Of a stretch of 64,000 bases of DNA, positions 1 through 11,913 are shown piece after piece (the stretch's first letter is position 1; each line of letters begins with the position of its first letter). This DNA is from Lactarius indigo. Lineage: Eukaryota; Basidiomycota; Agaricomycetes; Russulales; Russulaceae. Both the position numbers and the translations under genes were made by a program. The notes beneath the pieces are model-generated. The model saw only the letters and a list, made by a program, of their open reading frames with translations. It had not been told where the DNA came from and ran no database searches. The DNA is taken from the NCBI GenBank assembly GCA_025766275.1, contig JAFKAC010000001.1, positions 62,001 to 126,000 on the forward strand, in the 5' to 3' direction.

Positions 1-996
1 CTTCTTTCGACTTGTTGCGTCCTCACAAACCGCCCGCCAGTGAACCAGGCTGTAGCAAGCATATTCGACGAACGGAGAAGTTGTTGCTGCTGTGATTCGG
101 GTTCCTCATCGTTGGGTTTCGATCATGGCTCGAGCTCATACCCCGTCCTTGTGCACAAGTTACCAGGCAGGCGGCAAGGGCCGTCGAAGCGAGGACTGTG
201 GGGCGAAAGAGACGTCGCCCGTCGGGGCTTTCACCATGTTGGGCTCAATGTGGCGTACTGGATTAGCCGGAGGTGTGCAACGGTCCTTCAATAACTTCAA
301 TTTGCAATATGCCAGACCTTTTGCCAGTGACCAGACGGGGTTTGTCCCTACCGACGTATATTAATATGCATGCGTACTCTCTGCGCTGATGGCTGTCCTT
401 GTACGCGCCCTGTCGAAGATTTACAGAGCCCATGCTACGAGTTATGTCACTTTTCTCTTATTTTCGTATGCAGAGTCGGTGTTGACCGTTTCAAAGCTCG
501 TCGGAAAACAACAAAGAGCCGTCTCACATAAGGCCCGTACCAATTGTCTTTTCACTTACTACTTTGTTTTTTTGCGTGCAAAGGCGACCGATGCCATGAT
601 TATGGTGGGTGACAGACGGGACTAACCCATCGATAGGGCACGAGTACAGTATCAGCAACAAATGTTCTCGTTCATGTCTTGTAGTAGTCGTCTTCGTCTT
701 CACCACGTACATTGAGTCGTTCAGGTTCCTCTTGTGTCGATCCTCTTATTCCTTCAATCTCAGGAACGGAAGCGCCCAGCTTTGGCGGGACTGGTACCAG
801 GTTTTCTGAAGTGTGAAGGTTACCTTATCTTTTGGAAAACATCCCCAGCATTTGAGACTACGGACAGCGACACTAGCATTACTTGATTCGCCATATTTAA
901 GACTTACAACCTCAGTGTTACTGGGTACCCTGCCTCCCCTCCCCTCTTTGATTTTAAAGTTCCGCAGGCCTGGGCCCAGATCACTATATCACCTCG

Positions 997-1364
997 ATGT
1001 CTACCACGGACTGCTCCCCTCAGATCAGCAATGGTGTTTCTGGAGTGACGAGTCACCATGTCCGGAGGAGCCTTGTCGACGTTATTCGGATCATTGCAGC
1101 GGGCGTTGCTCTACGTTACTACTTCACGAGTCGATCGCATGATTTGCGTCAACTAAGTCATGCACCGCTACCGCAAGAGAAGCACAAGTCTGTCTCTAAA
1201 GAAGTGTTAAAAATCGCCAAGGTAACTCTTTGTCGCTAGCGCGGTAATGCGGATTGATTCTTCGTAGCTATCTTGCCGTCGAGCTATTGACGACAATCTT
1301 ATTGCGCAAGATTGGGGCGGGGGAGGTACTCACTCTCACTCGTGCACTTATTTCAACGGTTTAA
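997..1364 (+). CDS. Weak candidate two-exon small protein
   Basis: Exon 1 (997-1221) opens with ATG and ends at an AAG|GTAACT donor. A possible acceptor at 1310 would join 17 more codons, ending in TAA at 1362-1364, for about 92 residues. The first exon encodes a basic-flanked hydrophobic stretch (IRIIAAGVALRYYF) that could be one membrane helix or an amphipathic helix. No family is recognised. The intron would be 89 nt, longer than is typical in this window. This may be noise. Confidence 0.15.
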
Positions 1365-3706
1365 CGCCCTTCTGGTCATTCGTTCACCCCCAGTAGGAGT
1401 CGCCGCCACTCTCAGAAGCCCCTTCAGCGGTCCCCATGCGGCACCCGCGCCAACAGATGTCAGCAACCCGAACCTGGTAGAGACGCCTTCAATCCGGTTG
1501 GAACATACAGGAGGTCCGTCTACGATCTCTTTCATAGCGTTGGTGATCCAGAAGCGGCTGTCGCATTTAGAATTGCATGGTCGGGACGTGTTCACACAGC
1601 AAGTCACTGTCACATTTCCACCTGAGGTTGTTGTGAGCGACAGAGAGTGTGAGCTGGGCCTCACTTAGTATAAAATAAACCGTTTTTAATAGGCTGAATT
1701 TGGTTGACCAGGTGAATTGGTATTGGTCCCAATCCATTCTGGCAGTGATGTCCTTGGCTCTCGTTCAGATATTCACTTGGATATTCATGACGGGACGATG
1801 AGAGAAGCAGACGACGGGTGCGGGTTTTGTACCGCGACTTGATGTATTTTTTTGGTGTGCTCGTATTTCATACCCTCGCCAGTGTATTGTCTTGCTTGTA
1901 GGGGGGGAAGAGTAACATAAACTACTGTAGTAGACGCACCTGCGGGATTTGACCACCTAGCCCACATACCCATCTCTCCCTTCACTGACGTAACGCCCAA
2001 CATGAGTCCAATGTGGCCAGAGAGCGATGGTTCCCGTGAGATAGTAAACCCGACGAAAGTACGAGGGTAAGGAAGGAAGACGGCCGGTCAAAGAAATGTA
2101 CTGAGCGCCAGGTGCGTGGGACCGTGAGGACAGGTTGCTGGGGCGAACGCTGTTGAATACAGTAAGAGTCGAGCTGGTAAATCTGGCAAAGGGTCGTATG
2201 GCTGGTATCGTTGGGCCTGCAGTAAATGGTGGAATCAGTGTCGTCCCGAATACATAGTGCAAGGAGGTGGGTTGCGGGAGGGCCGAGAACCCTGTGCCCA
2301 ATCTGGGCAGCTGCCTGACCTCGCCCTCGCCACGGTCATTCGCTTAGCTCTTACAAACGCGCCCCCCTTTTTTTCTTCTTTCGCACAGCTACCAGGCCTT
2401 CATCGATGTCGCAAATAAAGAGCCCTCTTCCCATTCACACAATTGATCTCACATAACTTAGGCTCAACGTAACGCGTTAGGCCCACGGCCCAATAGCCTG
2501 TCAAAATGTATATTGAATGGCGCGGAAACGCACCAATGTGAGTACGAGACGGCTTGTGAGTCTTTTGTCTACTCCTATCCGCTTTGGGGAAGCGTGCAGT
2601 GCCCGTCACAAACGCAACAGATGGGGGAACCACGCCAGCCAAAAATGACTGGGTGGTACAGTAATGTGATCGAAGATTCGGTTGGATTTCTGGGGACCAC
2701 GAGGCAGGAAAGACAATGCCAATCGATATGCGGGCTGGTGTAACGACCTTGCACCAGGTTCGGACGGGAGGTATGGCATGACTGTAAGTCCTATGATACC
2801 GTACCGTATGGTGGCCAAAAAAAAAACTGATTGCCCAGAGCGTCTTGGGACGAACTGATGGGGATTTTGGACTCCCCGATGGATCTTCTCCAGTGCGCTG
2901 TCTGCCGCTCCAGATGCTGCCTATTCTTTTTCTCCCCCTATCGTTGCGTCAGCCTCTGGCGCCTATCAGATGACCTCTCCAAAGACGACCCGTACTTACC
3001 CTCCGGTGGTAGCGAACACGGCCTCACGGATCACAACGTGTTTTAGAAATCAAATCCGTTCACAGGCACTTGACTATGTCGGCTGATCACTGTTCATCCT
3101 GGAAATTACGAGGGCGTTGTGTGCAATACAACAACCCTCCCTTGTTTCCTCGGGTTTCAATTGCGCAAAGACAGCAACACGTCAGTGACAGATGAAATTG
3201 ACAGCGAAAGCCCTGTGCTCCTCATTGTATGCTGTTTTTTTTTCCTTCCACGGACTGGCGCAGTCGACTCACAATTGATCGACCTAGAGAAAACCCGAAA
3301 GGCTTGATGGTGTGACAGAAACACCGACCATCGGCGCTTGTACGTGCCAGTGATTCGTCGAAGAACAATCTGGTGTTATTGTCTTTCGTTGACACGTGGA
3401 TCAGCTCCCAGACATACTACGCATGCCAGTTTCCTTCGCGGTATGTTGCAGTTAACATTCGCTGTCGAGCACGATCAAATCGTATAGGCTGTTGTCAATG
3501 ACCTCAAAAAGGTCGCCGAAGGATTCAAGAGCGATGCCTGCCTGTGGACCTGATGAGCAGCTGTTTGTTGTGGCGACGGCTTGCAATGTATATTTCCTAA
3601 GTTAGATGAGAACATGTGTACGACTGACTGGCTGCTGAAAAAAATTGATCATGACCCTGGCATTGCCGAGCCAACCTGCTGGTCTTCGCCTAGGTCTTTT
3701 GTTTTC

Positions 3707-3797
3707 TATTTCCGCGCAGCTCCGACGGGTACAGCACTCCGGAATATATTCGGTTTCCGGGAAATCGGTGGGCCGAATTGCTCCTTTTGAGTCTGAC
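3707..3797 (+). repeat. Dispersed repeat, copy 1
   Basis: This stretch of about 90 bp is clearly similar to 8856-8949. Both begin TATTTCCGCGC, share a middle block around TTCCGGGAAATCGGT and end in TTGCTCCTTTTGAGTCTGAC. Similarity stops abruptly after GAGTCTGAC in both copies, and no coding potential is shared. It could be a degraded SINE, a MITE end or a solo LTR fragment; two copies are too few to decide. Confidence 0.6.
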
Positions 3798-4719
3798 AAC
3801 GGTGCGAGAAGGCGCTCAGGTTCCCGTCGATGTGATGCCCATGCCGTTGTGATATATATCACGTAATGATGTTCACGAAACTCGCTCGGGGCTGGTTGCC
3901 AGAGTGGTTAGCGGCTTGGTTTGGCGCTCAGAACTCGTTGGACATCGTAGACTCGCACAGATCGCTTCTCTCATATGTGGGTGCCAGATTTCTCTCAATA
4001 AAACCCCAGAGAGAACAGGGAACTCGGTCATAATCGACATGGGGCAGGTGCAACGTGCGCTCTCATCACAGTTAGCTGAGGAAAAAATACAAATGAAAAT
4101 AAAAATTGCGGCGTGTGTGAAAATTGACTAGCGAATGGCGTGGCTACAACGTTCCCCGTGTCCCCCCTCCCCCCCTCGCTGCACCCCCACCGGAGCCCAA
4201 TAGACTCCCACAATGACTTTCCCAGTAAATCTCGCCGACTTTTGACGACACCCAACTCTTGTCCGGGCCGTACGTAACTGCTTGGCAAAGCGTTGAATTC
4301 CGGGAGACGTCTTCGTTGAACCCTCATCGGCCTCGTCTCTTCATTTTTCACCGTTGACACGGTTCCAATAGGCCGGTCTCCTTACATTTTTGGCCCGGTG
4401 AAAGACAAGGCAGAAGGTCGCAGCAGGTTTTGATGGGGTTTGACTTCAGGTGCGTATGCGATCACTCCAGGGAAATTTATCGTCAGAGTATAGGTCCAAA
4501 TTAATACCGTCTGGTGAGCGGGAGCGGGAGTATGTAAATGTACTGGTAGGATGTACACGGGAATGATAAAAGAATGTGATGCGGCGTTCGATTCGAACAC
4601 GAGCTACTCCCAACGTCGTTGATCATCTGCGCCAGTGAGATCTTCAATTGAAATGCGACTCAGGTTATCAGCTAGTCAAAAGGTCAGCCCCTATCCAGTG
4701 CTTCAACGTTGAACGAGCT

Positions 4720-5919
4720 TTAAGACTCGCCTTCCTGTACCCTGTCCGCCATCCACGACTGGTCTGGCTCCGGGGAGGGCCCAGGCTGGGGTCCCGCAGC
4801 GGGGACCTCACTTCCTTGAACTGAAACGTCATCGACATTTAACGATTCTATGCCTTCTGTGATTCCCAAGTGGCCACTATCAGCGTGTTTGCGTCGAGGG
4901 AGAGCATTATATCGGCTCTTGCGGGAGTTGACAGTCCTATCGGTTTTATACGATGCGATACTAATCTCACTTGCTGCCAAGTCCTGCTCGTAGAAAGAGT
5001 AGGTCTCCTGAAATTCGTCCATTGGTCCTCCGATACCAGCAGCTCTTGGTGACAGCGTCGCGTACGAGTCGGTGCCGAGGTCGTGTGGTGGGGGTGTATC
5101 GGGTTCTTCTGGGGTAACAGGTGGTGGTGCTCCAGCTTGGAATATTCCGTGAGTTGACGCACAAAGCAACTAGACTCGCGTCGCCCTACCTGATGGATCT
5201 GTTGCATCGAGTTCCTCTGAGGTGGCAGGTGGTGTTCTACCTTGAGATAGTCCGTGAGTTGACACGCACAGAGCAACTAGATGCGTCCTACCTGGCGGGC
5301 TGGTTCCACTTCGCCCTTCCAGCGGTAGCTCGAGTGGCTCGAGGGGTGATGCCCCCTCGGGTGCTCCAAATCTTCCGTGAGTTAAACGCAAAACGTAACT
5401 AGACCCGTCCTACCTGGTGGAGTTGTTCTACCGAATGATCCTCGAAGGCTATTGTCGAGAGCTCGATCCGATGCTCTCTATATGAAGATGAGGATGGCCC
5501 CGCTTTGCGGAAGTAAGGACCGCACCTTAACCGCTCGGTAAGTGCCCTTGGACAAACGTTCAAAGTTTCTAGCATTACGAAACCTCTGGACTATAGACAC
5601 ATCGCTAGCGTCCAGCTCTTCCCTCGCTGCCGCTGCTCTGTTTCGCCACACCTCAGTAAAAACACGCACATCACATAGCCACGCAAACTCACGCGTCATA
5701 TAATTTTCCGAGGATTACCTGATCGACCTTATTCATCATTGGGCCGCAGTGGTCAATCAGGCTGCGTGTCCCGTCCATAAAGGCGTCGCCTCGTTGTATT
5801 TTTCCGCTAGTGAAAACTCTCTTGAAACCACCAGAAAGGCGGACTCTATCGAGCTTATCAACGACAGAAGAAACTTTGTCAGGGATCTGGGAATGATTAG
5901 GAAGAACGTAATCGGTCAT
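4720..5919 (-). CDS. Hypothetical protein, 6 exons, with duplicated exon-intron units
   Basis: The model has exons 5919-5693, 5637-5526, 5477-5414, 5363-5292, 5240-5190 and 5135-4720, joined by introns of 55, 48, 50, 51 and 54 nt. The total is 942 nt, 313 residues, closing in frame with TAA. The N-terminal part (about 110 residues) is charged and probably helical. Exons 3-5 encode short Pro/Thr/Gly-rich segments, and the C-terminus is acidic and proline-rich. Introns 3, 4 and 5 resemble one another: each starts GTAGG and contains TCTAGTT and AACTCACGGA. Exons 4 and 5 are symmetric (phase 1 on both sides). This is best explained by tandem duplication of an intron-plus-exon module. No family is recognised. 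The start ATG at 5919 is the first in the open frame. The exon 6 acceptor could instead lie 6 nt further in. Confidence 0.5.
5136..5413 (-). repeat. Tandemly duplicated intron-exon module, 3 degenerate copies
   Basis: Three intron copies (5413-5364, 5291-5241, 5189-5136) share their 5' end, an internal TCTAGTT and the presumed branch region AACTCACGG. They are separated by exons of 72 and 51 nt. The unit period is roughly 100-120 bp. The copies differ by many substitutions, so the duplication is not recent. Confidence 0.65.
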
Positions 5920-7122
5920 TGGGTCGAGCAGAAGAATACTCTGAACCAGCAGAGGGTGAAGGAGTGAAAAACTGTAGGATACTCAATGAAGCATAGCGAT
6001 GTTTACAGTCCTTAATATACAACCTGACGAGACGCTGGAGCTTTCATCCCATTGGTGGAAAGAAGGCAGCCATATGGATCAAAAAAAAGGGCAGCATCGC
6101 ATCTCCGTCAGATTTGAGAACAAGCAGATTCCCGGACTATTGTACTAATGACAGAACGGCTTTACATCACACCTTTTGTTTTCCGATTTCAGTATTGTAC
6201 TACTATCTCACCCGGCTTGTTGCAAAAAATCACGAAACTTTTTTTATAGCCTCAACAACGCGTCGCACACACCTCATATTTTATATAGTGATATAAATGC
6301 ATGTTTACCATCACATACTTTTTTTTTCTTATGAGGTTTTAAGGCCGTTCAGAGGGAATGGTTTTCACCCCCCTTTGCAAAATTTTGTCACGTATTGTCA
6401 CGCCAACGGCAGCATTCGGCAGGCAGAGATGCTGGTAGTAATGCCGGCTGAGATTAAACAGGAGCCCAAAATCCGTCACATATCTGTCACCTCTTGGTGC
6501 ACCCAGGTGAGTTTTGTTTCTGCAACTCGATCAGCTCAAGACACTGACTCTAAATTCATTGTGTATAGTGCTGGTAATTTATTCTATCATAAAAGCAAAG
6601 GATCTGTATGTGTGAGTATGAGATCACCCAGATCTGGGGGCATGGACACCCCATTCCAGTTGACACCCTCACAAATACGATTTTTCTGTACTCGTAAATT
6701 TGAACCAATCCTCCATTTTTTATATGATCTCATATCTATAGAACCTATTTAATATTATTTTTTTTTTTTGGGAAGAAAGGATCCCCAGAAAGTGCTGATA
6801 TCATGAGATCTTTTCAATTTTGCAAGTGTGTGACATTTGCAACAAGCCAGGTGGGATAGTATCAGGAGCTCGATGACTTCGCATCAACAATCGCTCTGAC
6901 ACTATTGTACTTGCCGTTCGTGGTCATCCTGGTCTGGTTGGTCAGTACAGCACTGGTCAACACTGTTGTGCCTTACACTTGACAGAGTTGACTGGTCACT
7001 GTCATCGTGTGGGTAAATATTATGTAACCTATTAATTTGGATATTGAAATTACGAAATAACTGGAACTCTTAGCTGACCATCCCATTCCTTTGACTCTTT
7101 TGTTGTATACCCCACATTCCGA
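5920..7122. other. Intergenic, partly AT-rich; no supported gene
   Basis: This lies between the divergent starts of the minus-strand gene (5919) and the kinase gene (7123), so it should hold both promoters. A 151-codon plus-strand frame at 6297-6752 has AT-rich, low-complexity composition, no recognisable domain and T/A runs, and is probably non-coding. Confidence 0.5.
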
Positions 7123-8431
7123 ATGTCTCAGCAACCTTTTATAAACTTTCTCGACAACCGTCCACCGGGGAGGCAACGAGGGGATCTCGATGAACTCGAA
7201 ATCTGGTGGGTAGAGCATCAAGAGGCATTGGAGGCCGCTGGATATATGCTTCGGTCCCGTTATCGTCCTGGCTGGATACCGTCATGGCGCGGCACTAATA
7301 AGTTCTACCTCGATGTCGAAGATGGCCCAAGTATAGCGGTGAGTGCCTTCTATGTATCCCTGGTGTCTGTGCCTACCAATTTTCTTAGATGCGCTTGGGT
7401 ATCGACGCGACGCGAATCTCTGACGGGAGACCTGTGGTTTTGAAACGACTCTTGCAAGAGGAAGGTCCATATGAACACGAAATCAATAAACTCTTTTCCA
7501 CTGAGCCCCTTGCCTCAAATCCCCGAAATTATTGTGTACGCTTGCTCGATGTTATCCAGTTGCCTGGCGAGCAACCAATCTTGGTACATCCCTTGCTGCG
7601 TCGCCATTATGACCCCCCGTTTCGAACTTTCGGGGAGTTTGTCACTTTTTATGCGCAAATATGTGAGGTAGGGTTAGCACGCCTTTGAATGACATGGTAC
7701 GGGCGGCTGACCTGAATAGGGTGTGAGATTTATGCATGAAAATCACGTCGCCCATCGGTATGTTCGTCCTCATATATATACCTCGGTCTGACCCATGACA
7801 GTGACTGTACGTCTGAAAATATCATGCTCGATCCATCCGGTATGTTTCCAAACTCCTTCCATCCGGCGGATCCGAGGAAAAGCAAGGATTTTCGTCGAAA
7901 TGTGAAAGGGTATTCGCGCACCCGACGTCCCACGCGATACCTTCTCATCGACTTTGGTCTTTCTCGGTATTATGACCCTGCCAAAGGGCCACCACTCGAC
8001 AAGCCGCTGCGTGGTGGTGACAAGTCCGCGCCTGAGCATCGGGACAGGGAGACGCCATGTAATCCGTTTCCTACCGATGTGTATTACCTAGGAAACTTGG
8101 TTCGAGAAGATTATATGGAGGTCCGGATTCTTTTATTGTCTTTTCAAAGCGAAATTCTGACTTTGCGAACCAGAGATACCACGGCTTCGAGTTCATGCAG
8201 CCGCTTATCTCCGATATGGTCCAAGAAGACCCGACGAAGCGCCCCAACATGGATGAGGTCGTTGCTCGTTTTTCTGAGATCAAAAACAAGCTCAGTAGCT
8301 GGAAACTTCGCTCCCGGATGGCGCGCAACAATGAGATGTGGCCCGTCGCAGCATGGAGGTCCGTCGCTCATTGGTACCGGACCATAGGTTATGTCCTCGC
8401 CAACAAGGCATCTATTCCTGAGCCCAAATGA
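7123..8431 (+). CDS. Agaricomycete protein kinase-like protein, 5 exons
   Basis: Exons 7123-7338, 7389-7667, 7720-7757, 7802-8120 and 8174-8431 give 1110 nt, 369 residues. Introns are 50, 52, 44 and 53 nt, and introns 2 and 3 have CTGAC branch sites. The kinase landmarks are all present: beta-3 Lys in VVLKRL (K91), the catalytic loop HRDC (177-180) with Asn184 in SENIMLD, DFG at 228-230 and APE at 254-256. The C-lobe contains YHGFEFMQPLISDMVQEDP followed by KRP. There is no clear glycine-rich loop before K91, and the loop between the catalytic Asn and DFG is unusually long (about 43 residues). Both traits fit the expanded family of divergent kinases in mushroom-forming fungi. Phosphotransfer activity is plausible but not shown; substrates are unknown. 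The start ATG at 7123 is the first in frame. Confidence 0.87.
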
Positions 8432-9462
8432 TTATTCCATCTCATCGTTATCACTATTCGTGCTTGGTTTAATTTCACGTCATTGTATATCTCGTGTCCC
8501 TTGCCGTGCAAGCCCTCGATATACCAACTCCATTACTTGCTATCTCGTTTACTTACCCGCTCTTTTGTCTTACTGCTTTCATACTATTGTGGGATAATGA
8601 CTAGCATTATTACGTCCCCTGAACTTAGGGATCGTGCGTGCTTGTGTTATGGACTTTGCTGTGATTGTGTGTTCCTTTCGAGGTGGTGTGTACCAACGCT
8701 GAACAACAATCAATAGAACCTTTTGGGTGCATCTATGCATTAAAAGTGATCCATCTTTGAAATTGAGGAGCCCCTGTAGTATATCTCGGCTGTATATGCA
8801 GTACAAAGGAACAGATGCATTGTGAAAGCCCGATGGACCTATCGTGTACGTAGGGTATTTCCGCGCTCCTCCGACTGGCCTGGAACTCCGAACCACAGCG
8901 GTTCCGGGAAATCGGTACTACTAGTAGGATTGCTCCTTTTGAGTCTGACGACTTTATTTGAGCGACCTTGTCAGCGACTGGACGCTGGTTACTTGACGAA
9001 GGCACAAGGCTTCCGATGATGCGCTCCCCTGAATAGAGTCCATTGATCCGTTATCTGTCGTGATGGGGTAGTCCCCTAGTAACTTACTACCGTGGCTATG
9101 ATCAGTTGCCTTAGACTCGCACGGTCTGCTCATTAAGTATATGGAGAGTGGAACCTGCCGTTTAGATGCCACGAGAGAAAAGAGTTAATCTGAATAGGTC
9201 CAACCACTGGCTTGAATGTTACGATGAGTACTCGTTAACTTGAAATACGTGCCAAAGCCAAAGACCAAGGCCAAAGCGCATCAGGAGCGAAAAGCGCGGA
9301 CCGTACCGAGAAGACCGATTGATGATGTAATAAAAATGAGTATAAGGCGCGTATGCTGCGTTTCGCTGAAAATCCGCAGGATCGACTCGGACGTGCTGGT
9401 CATAGCACTATTTTCATCCGCAGACTCTCAAAATTCAACGCTTTTGGTCGGTTTTTGCTACA
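8432..9462. other. Intergenic; contains second copy of a dispersed repeat
   Basis: This is the 3' flank of the kinase gene and the promoter of the UPF0652 gene. Apart from the repeat copy at 8856-8949 nothing is recognised. The short frames on both strands are incoherent. Confidence 0.55.
8856..8949 (+). repeat. Dispersed repeat, copy 2
   Basis: This is the partner of 3707-3797 in the same orientation. The conserved blocks are TATTTCCGCGC, TTCCGGGAAATCGGT and GATTGCTCCTTTTGAGTCTG. A short insertion, TACTACTAGTAG, interrupts one block. Confidence 0.6.
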
Positions 9463-11653
9463 ATGACGTCTTCCGGGTTGTCGGGGACCGAATCTCACAG
9501 CAATGGCCCGCTATATTCTCTAGAAAATATCCTCGGCGATGATCACGAGAAGTTGGAACATCCAGATGTTAGGCCGGAAGGCTGGGACGAGGAGGGCGCG
9601 GAGAGGGAAGCAGCACATGGGTATTGCGTCGAGTGTGAAGGTGCGTGGTTGCGTTCATTTTTCTCTGACCATCCACTTACGTGATGACGCATTCCAGACC
9701 AACCTGCAGAAGTGCGCTGCGAGACATGCATGGACGACTATTGCGATGTGTGCTTTTCAGCACAGCATCGAAAAGGTAGCCGCAAAAAACATACCGCGAA
9801 GCCTCTAGTACCTGGGGAGAAGGCGCCAAGCAAACCTTCCCAGAACGGGGTAGATCATGACGAGCCAAATGGGCAAGAGGTACGCCCATCGTATCCTTCC
9901 CAAACTGCTCTGACGCCCGAAACAGGTGGAGATGGAGGATGGTGATGCGGAAGGAGAGGTGGATACGGTCTCGCCATCCGCACCGATCTCCGATATCGTG
10001 CTCAGCTCACAACCAGCTCTGGGCTCGGACCCGGGCGAATGGTTCGTTGAGCGATCAAAGTATATACCTCTACGCTTAACGCTCGGGGAGCGCAAGTACT
10101 TGCGCCTACTCGATGCGGCGCTACAAGTCTCCGAATACACGGACAAAATCGATACCCTGGGCTTTGGCCTGAGCAAGGCCAAGCGCATCGTACACCAGAT
10201 CCGCGAACTTTGCGCGATTCTCTCTGGACTCGTTCTAGCCGCCGATTACAAGCAAGGCCAAGAGCTCTTCACGGATCGCGACTTTGCCTCCAATGCCGAC
10301 TTCTATCAGAAGATGTTTGAGATGGGCCGGCGGCACAAAATCATGAACCCCGACAAGATGCGCACGACCTACGGGAAGTTGATCTATCTGCTGCAGGTGC
10401 GTCCCTTCCGAGAAATAGAAATACGGGGTGTGTATCCTCATGCCCTTTGCAGGACAGCCAGAGCCCCGAAGTGCGTGAAATGCTAGGGTTCTCTTGCGTC
10501 GCGCCGATCAAGACGGTGCATGAGCTTCTCGATTCACACGGCATGCTCGACCTGCTTCGGGACCCTGTCATCACGGTCGCCACACAGGAGATCGTTGCGG
10601 ATAAGCGGAGCAGGCGGGAGATCCAGCGCGACATCAGGGCCAAGGAACGCGCGATCGAGACGCTCTCCGCCAAGTACAGCAGGGGCTCGGAGCTCTCTCA
10701 GGAGAGCGTGCGTCAAGCGCTGTACAGCATCGGGGACAACCACGCGTTCCTGCGAACGAACCGCGACCCGTGCGATCGGATGATCGGGTACCTGCAGCAG
10801 TACTTCCACCCGACGCAAGTGCGGGACAAGAAGTCTGCAGACAGCCTCGCCATCCGGAGCGGGCGCGGTGGTTCGCGGCTCTCGCACGACCACGCGCGGC
10901 AATATGCCTACGTGATGCAGAGTCTGGCGCTATGGCGCGAAATCCTGCACGGTGCGTTCCCTCTCTCCGCCCGATATTCGTATATGCTCATGCATCGAAT
11001 AGACATGTTCCACCTCTGGTCGCTCACCGAGCAGGACCTGCTCTCCGAGACGGTCTCGTACCGCCTGCGCGACACGGGCCAGGGCCTGAACCGCGTACAG
11101 GCAGCGCACAAGACATCCCGCATGATGCACGCTATCCTCAATCGCACACAAAAGGGCCTTGGCGGCTGGGTTGGCTCGTCCGTGATCCACATGGGCGACC
11201 ACAACGTGCCCAACGCGCTCATGTTCATCGGTAAGCGCGCGTGCCTCCCCGTCGAGATGGATGGCTTGCTGACCGCGCGCAGACAAGTACTCGCAGATCT
11301 ACCGCATCCTCCTCCCAATATGTAATACCCTCGCACAGCTGCCGACGCTGTACGGCACGCCCGCGCTGCGCGCATACATCGATGCGGAGTTCGGCTCGCT
11401 CGACGCGCTCTACCTCGACATCCTTGGTGACTTTTTCCGTCATGCGTTCGATGGGAGCGGCGCGGATAATTTCTATGATGCGGGGAGCTGTATCGATGGA
11501 CGCCTCACTAGCGCGTGGAACTGGTGCTCGTCGCTCGAGAAAAAGCGGTACTTCCACGTGTTCTTGCTTACCGGTACGTCGCTCCCATATACCATTCCTG
11601 CTCCCATTGCTCACCTTCCGAAAGGGTTCAACGGATTCGATGGCGAGTGGTAG
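9463..11653 (+). CDS. UPF0652/DUF2009 family protein with B-box zinc finger
   Basis: Seven exons (9463-9640, 9698-9879, 9926-10396, 10453-10951, 11003-11230, 11283-11573, 11625-11653) give 1878 nt, 625 residues. Introns are 57, 46, 56, 51, 52 and 51 nt. The N-terminus is acidic and is followed by a B-box-like zinc site whose ligands are split by intron 1 (CVEC, then CETCMDDYCDVC and a His-rich end). The remainder matches DUF2009: the blocks LGERKYLRLLDAALQVSEYT, the motif SVIHMGDHNVPNALMFI, and a C-terminus ending GFNGFDGEW. The family is conserved across eukaryotes with poorly known function. Intron 4 (10952-11002) is 51 nt and in frame; it is called an intron because removing it restores the conserved DMFHLWSL block. 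The gene is convergent with eIF3m, 260 bp apart. Confidence 0.92.
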
Positions 11654-11913
11654 GCGCAACTAGAGTGACGAGACGGATGGTAGCTACTAGTAGACGGGTT
11701 GCGGAAGGCCTTGCCTCTCACCATAATGCGGGATGACTCCCTCATATCATAGCACACCGGATATCGGATATCAGCGCATATTAGACCCTTGGATCAACTA
11801 TAACGTCCCATTGCAATGATAGAATGACATTTTTTCTGGCCATCGCGCCAACTACTGCTACTGATGGCTGACTTCCCGAACGTACAAATGTTGAGTAGCG
11901 AGGTACACGTACA

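Larger units (their letters stand above)
1..4719. other. No convincing gene; unique host DNA
   Basis: No reading frame here has recognisable domains, and no chain of phase-compatible exons could be built. The open frames on the two strands (for example 1312-1668 plus and 1353-1664 minus) overlap and look like chance frames. Two things are listed separately: a weak two-exon candidate at 997-1364 and one copy of a dispersed repeat at 3707-3797. The region may hold promoters or decayed sequence that cannot be resolved by eye. Confidence 0.5.

Noticed and set aside
1312..1668. Overlapping plus (1312-1668) and minus (1353-1664) open frames, the latter Cys-containing
   Set aside because: Both start at non-ATG codons or without context, have no recognisable domain, and could not be extended by plausible exons.
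3890..3990. tRNA-like sequence (GTTGCCAGAGTGGTTAGCGG resembles an A box and D arm of a Leu/Ser tRNA)
   Set aside because: No B box (GGTTCGANTCC type) follows, and no T arm or paired acceptor stem could be found. At most it is a tRNA-derived relic.
6297..6752. 151-codon plus-strand frame
   Set aside because: AT-rich, with homopolymer runs and no coherent protein features; it lies in what should be promoter DNA.
10952..11002. In-frame 51-nt segment of the UPF0652 gene read as coding
   Set aside because: It has a GTGCGT donor and TAG acceptor, and removing it restores a conserved DMFHLWSL block, so it is treated as an intron.
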